Assembly (NCBI GenBank): GCA_003151275.1
Contig: PLXC01000094.1
Span: forward strand, 6,101 to 70,100
Reading direction: 5' to 3'
DNA from: Candidatus Melainabacteria bacterium
GTDB lineage: Bacteria; Cyanobacteriota; Vampirovibrionia; Obscuribacterales; Obscuribacteraceae
DNA: 64,000 nt
Shown: positions 63,333 through 64,000 of the stretch, one piece after another
Layout: every line of letters starts with the position of its first letter
Numbering within the stretch: position 1 is the stretch's first letter
Position numbers and translations under genes: made by a program
Notes under the pieces: model-generated
The model's database searches: none
What the model was told of the DNA's origin: nothing
The model's input: only the letters and a program-made list of their open reading frames with translations

Positions 63333-64000
63333 GTGGGGCGTATACACTTGGGAATTAGCGCGCTTATAGGAATAACGTCCATTATCGCTGCAGTCGTTTT
63401 GTCTATTGGCGGACTGCTAGCGGTTAAATATTTCGTGCAAGCTACGGATTTAAAAATTCATCACGACGTTACCGATCCGCTTTCTCAAACGGTGGGCATG
63501 ATGTTTGCCGTTTTGCTTGGTTTCATGATTAGTAATGCTATGCAACGTTTTGAAGTAGCCCGTAACACCGTCCAACAAGAGGCCGCCTCACTCGCAGACA
63601 TCTTCAACATCGCCGGCTCTTTACAAGAGCAAAGCAAATCAAACTTGCGCAGGCTGTGCATCCAATATGCTGATCAAATAGTTACCGAAGAATGGCCGCT
63701 ACTTGGCAAGAAAAATATCAGCGTTCCAACAATTAGAACGTATAGGGAAATTTGGCAGGAATGCGTTTTATATCAACCCAAGACTCAGCGTGACAGCAAT
63801 GTACACCAATCGTTGCTGTCATCGCTTACAGCCATGAGCGACGCACGTCGGTTGCGGATCGAGGCGCTGCACAACGGATTGCCTCAAACGCTTTGGTGGG
63901 TTCTGATCATGGGCGGCTTAGCCACAATCATGTTTACTTATTTCTTTGGCGCAAAAAATACGAAACTTCAGGTGATCATGACGGGAATGGTGACGTTTAA
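63333..64000 (+). CDS. DUF4239 membrane protein, truncated by the window edge
   Basis: Runs off the right end in an open frame (last full codon TTT before 64000). DUF4239 pattern as in 51809-52588: LIGITSIIAAVVLSIGGLLAV, then MMFAVLLGFMISNAM, the helical part EAASLADIFNIAGSLQEQSK and a shared EEWP, then TLWWVLIMGGLATIMFTYFFG. The start is uncertain: GTG at 63333, TTG at 63348 or TTG at 63321 are all possible. Confidence 0.78.
   Translation, partial: MGRIHLGISALIGITSIIAAVVLSIGGLLAVKYFVQATDLKIHHDVTDPLSQTVGMMFAVLLGFMISNAMQRFEVARNTVQQEAASLADIFNIAGSLQEQSKSNLRRLCIQYADQIVTEEWPLLGKKNISVPTIRTYREIWQECVLYQPKTQRDSNVHQSLLSSLTAMSDARRLRIEALHNGLPQTLWWVLIMGGLATIMFTYFFGAKNTKLQVIMTGMVTF

Noticed and set aside
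63126..63347. 73-codon minus-strand frame
   Set aside because: Crosses the terminator at 63164-63195 and the start of the DUF4239 gene.

Overview
The window looks like a chromosomal segment of a mid-GC, Gram-negative-type bacterium: it carries two TolC-family outer-membrane proteins, a complete HlyD/ABC/TolC exporter, GlmU, a SecA of about 1115 residues and many secreted proteins. The mix of large SecA, solitary BioY, DUF4239 proteins, kinase/leucine-rich-repeat fragments and GT-C membrane proteins is compatible with the non-photosynthetic Cyanobacteriota (Vampirovibrionia/'Melainabacteria', Obscuribacter-like). That placement is inference; no rRNA gene or other phylogenetic marker is present to prove it. 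No tRNA, rRNA or CRISPR array was recognised.

Layout. 1-8.4 kb: a DUF4143 ATPase, a cell-wall amidase, coaX, a GT-C type membrane protein whose 5' end lies in a duplicated fragment of the coaX 3' end, and glmU. 8.4-13.3 kb: an acyltransferase overlapping an MvdD-like ATP-grasp ligase, two paralogous secreted proteins with a shared C-terminal signature, and a third secreted protein. 13.4-17.5 kb: the most unusual locus, a small precursor-like peptide, an alkaline-phosphatase-superfamily protein, an HPr-kinase-like protein and a PqqD-like protein in one operon, converging on a nucleotidyltransferase of the NTP_transf_5 type. It resembles a peptide modification cassette but lacks any lasso, lanthipeptide or radical-SAM enzyme. 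17.5-24 kb: a truncated DUF1778 antitoxin behind tolC, a possible structured RNA, a TIGR01777 epimerase, a repetitive coiled-coil gene flanked by direct repeats, a headless response-regulator DNA-binding domain and a second GT-C protein. 24-28 kb: a toxin-antitoxin island (orphan HigA, Fic, HigBA with a consensus promoter/operator, zeta-like toxin with antitoxin). 28-41 kb: methyltransferase, MBL/ferredoxin protein, matrixin-like protease, phosphoesterase, BioY, then the housekeeping run rimI-tsaB-secA and divergent rlmN. 41-47 kb: hypothetical proteins, a 44-residue protein with 15 cysteines, a small lmo0937-like membrane protein, and a stretch of decayed signalling genes beside a shortened MscS channel. 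47-53.6 kb: receiver-histidine kinase, hydrolase, DUF4239 and transaldolase. 53.8-62 kb: a five-gene TetR-controlled exporter with two copies of the operator. 62-64 kb: a secreted protein and a DUF4239 gene running off the end.

Themes. Short-range duplications have left gene fragments (coaX tail, coiled-coil gene head). A 28-29 bp repeat is dispersed through the window and is translated in at least two genes. Several genes are shorter than their families (DUF1778, HTH_37, MscS, receiver, kinase). The window is therefore a housekeeping backbone interrupted by accessory and decaying segments.
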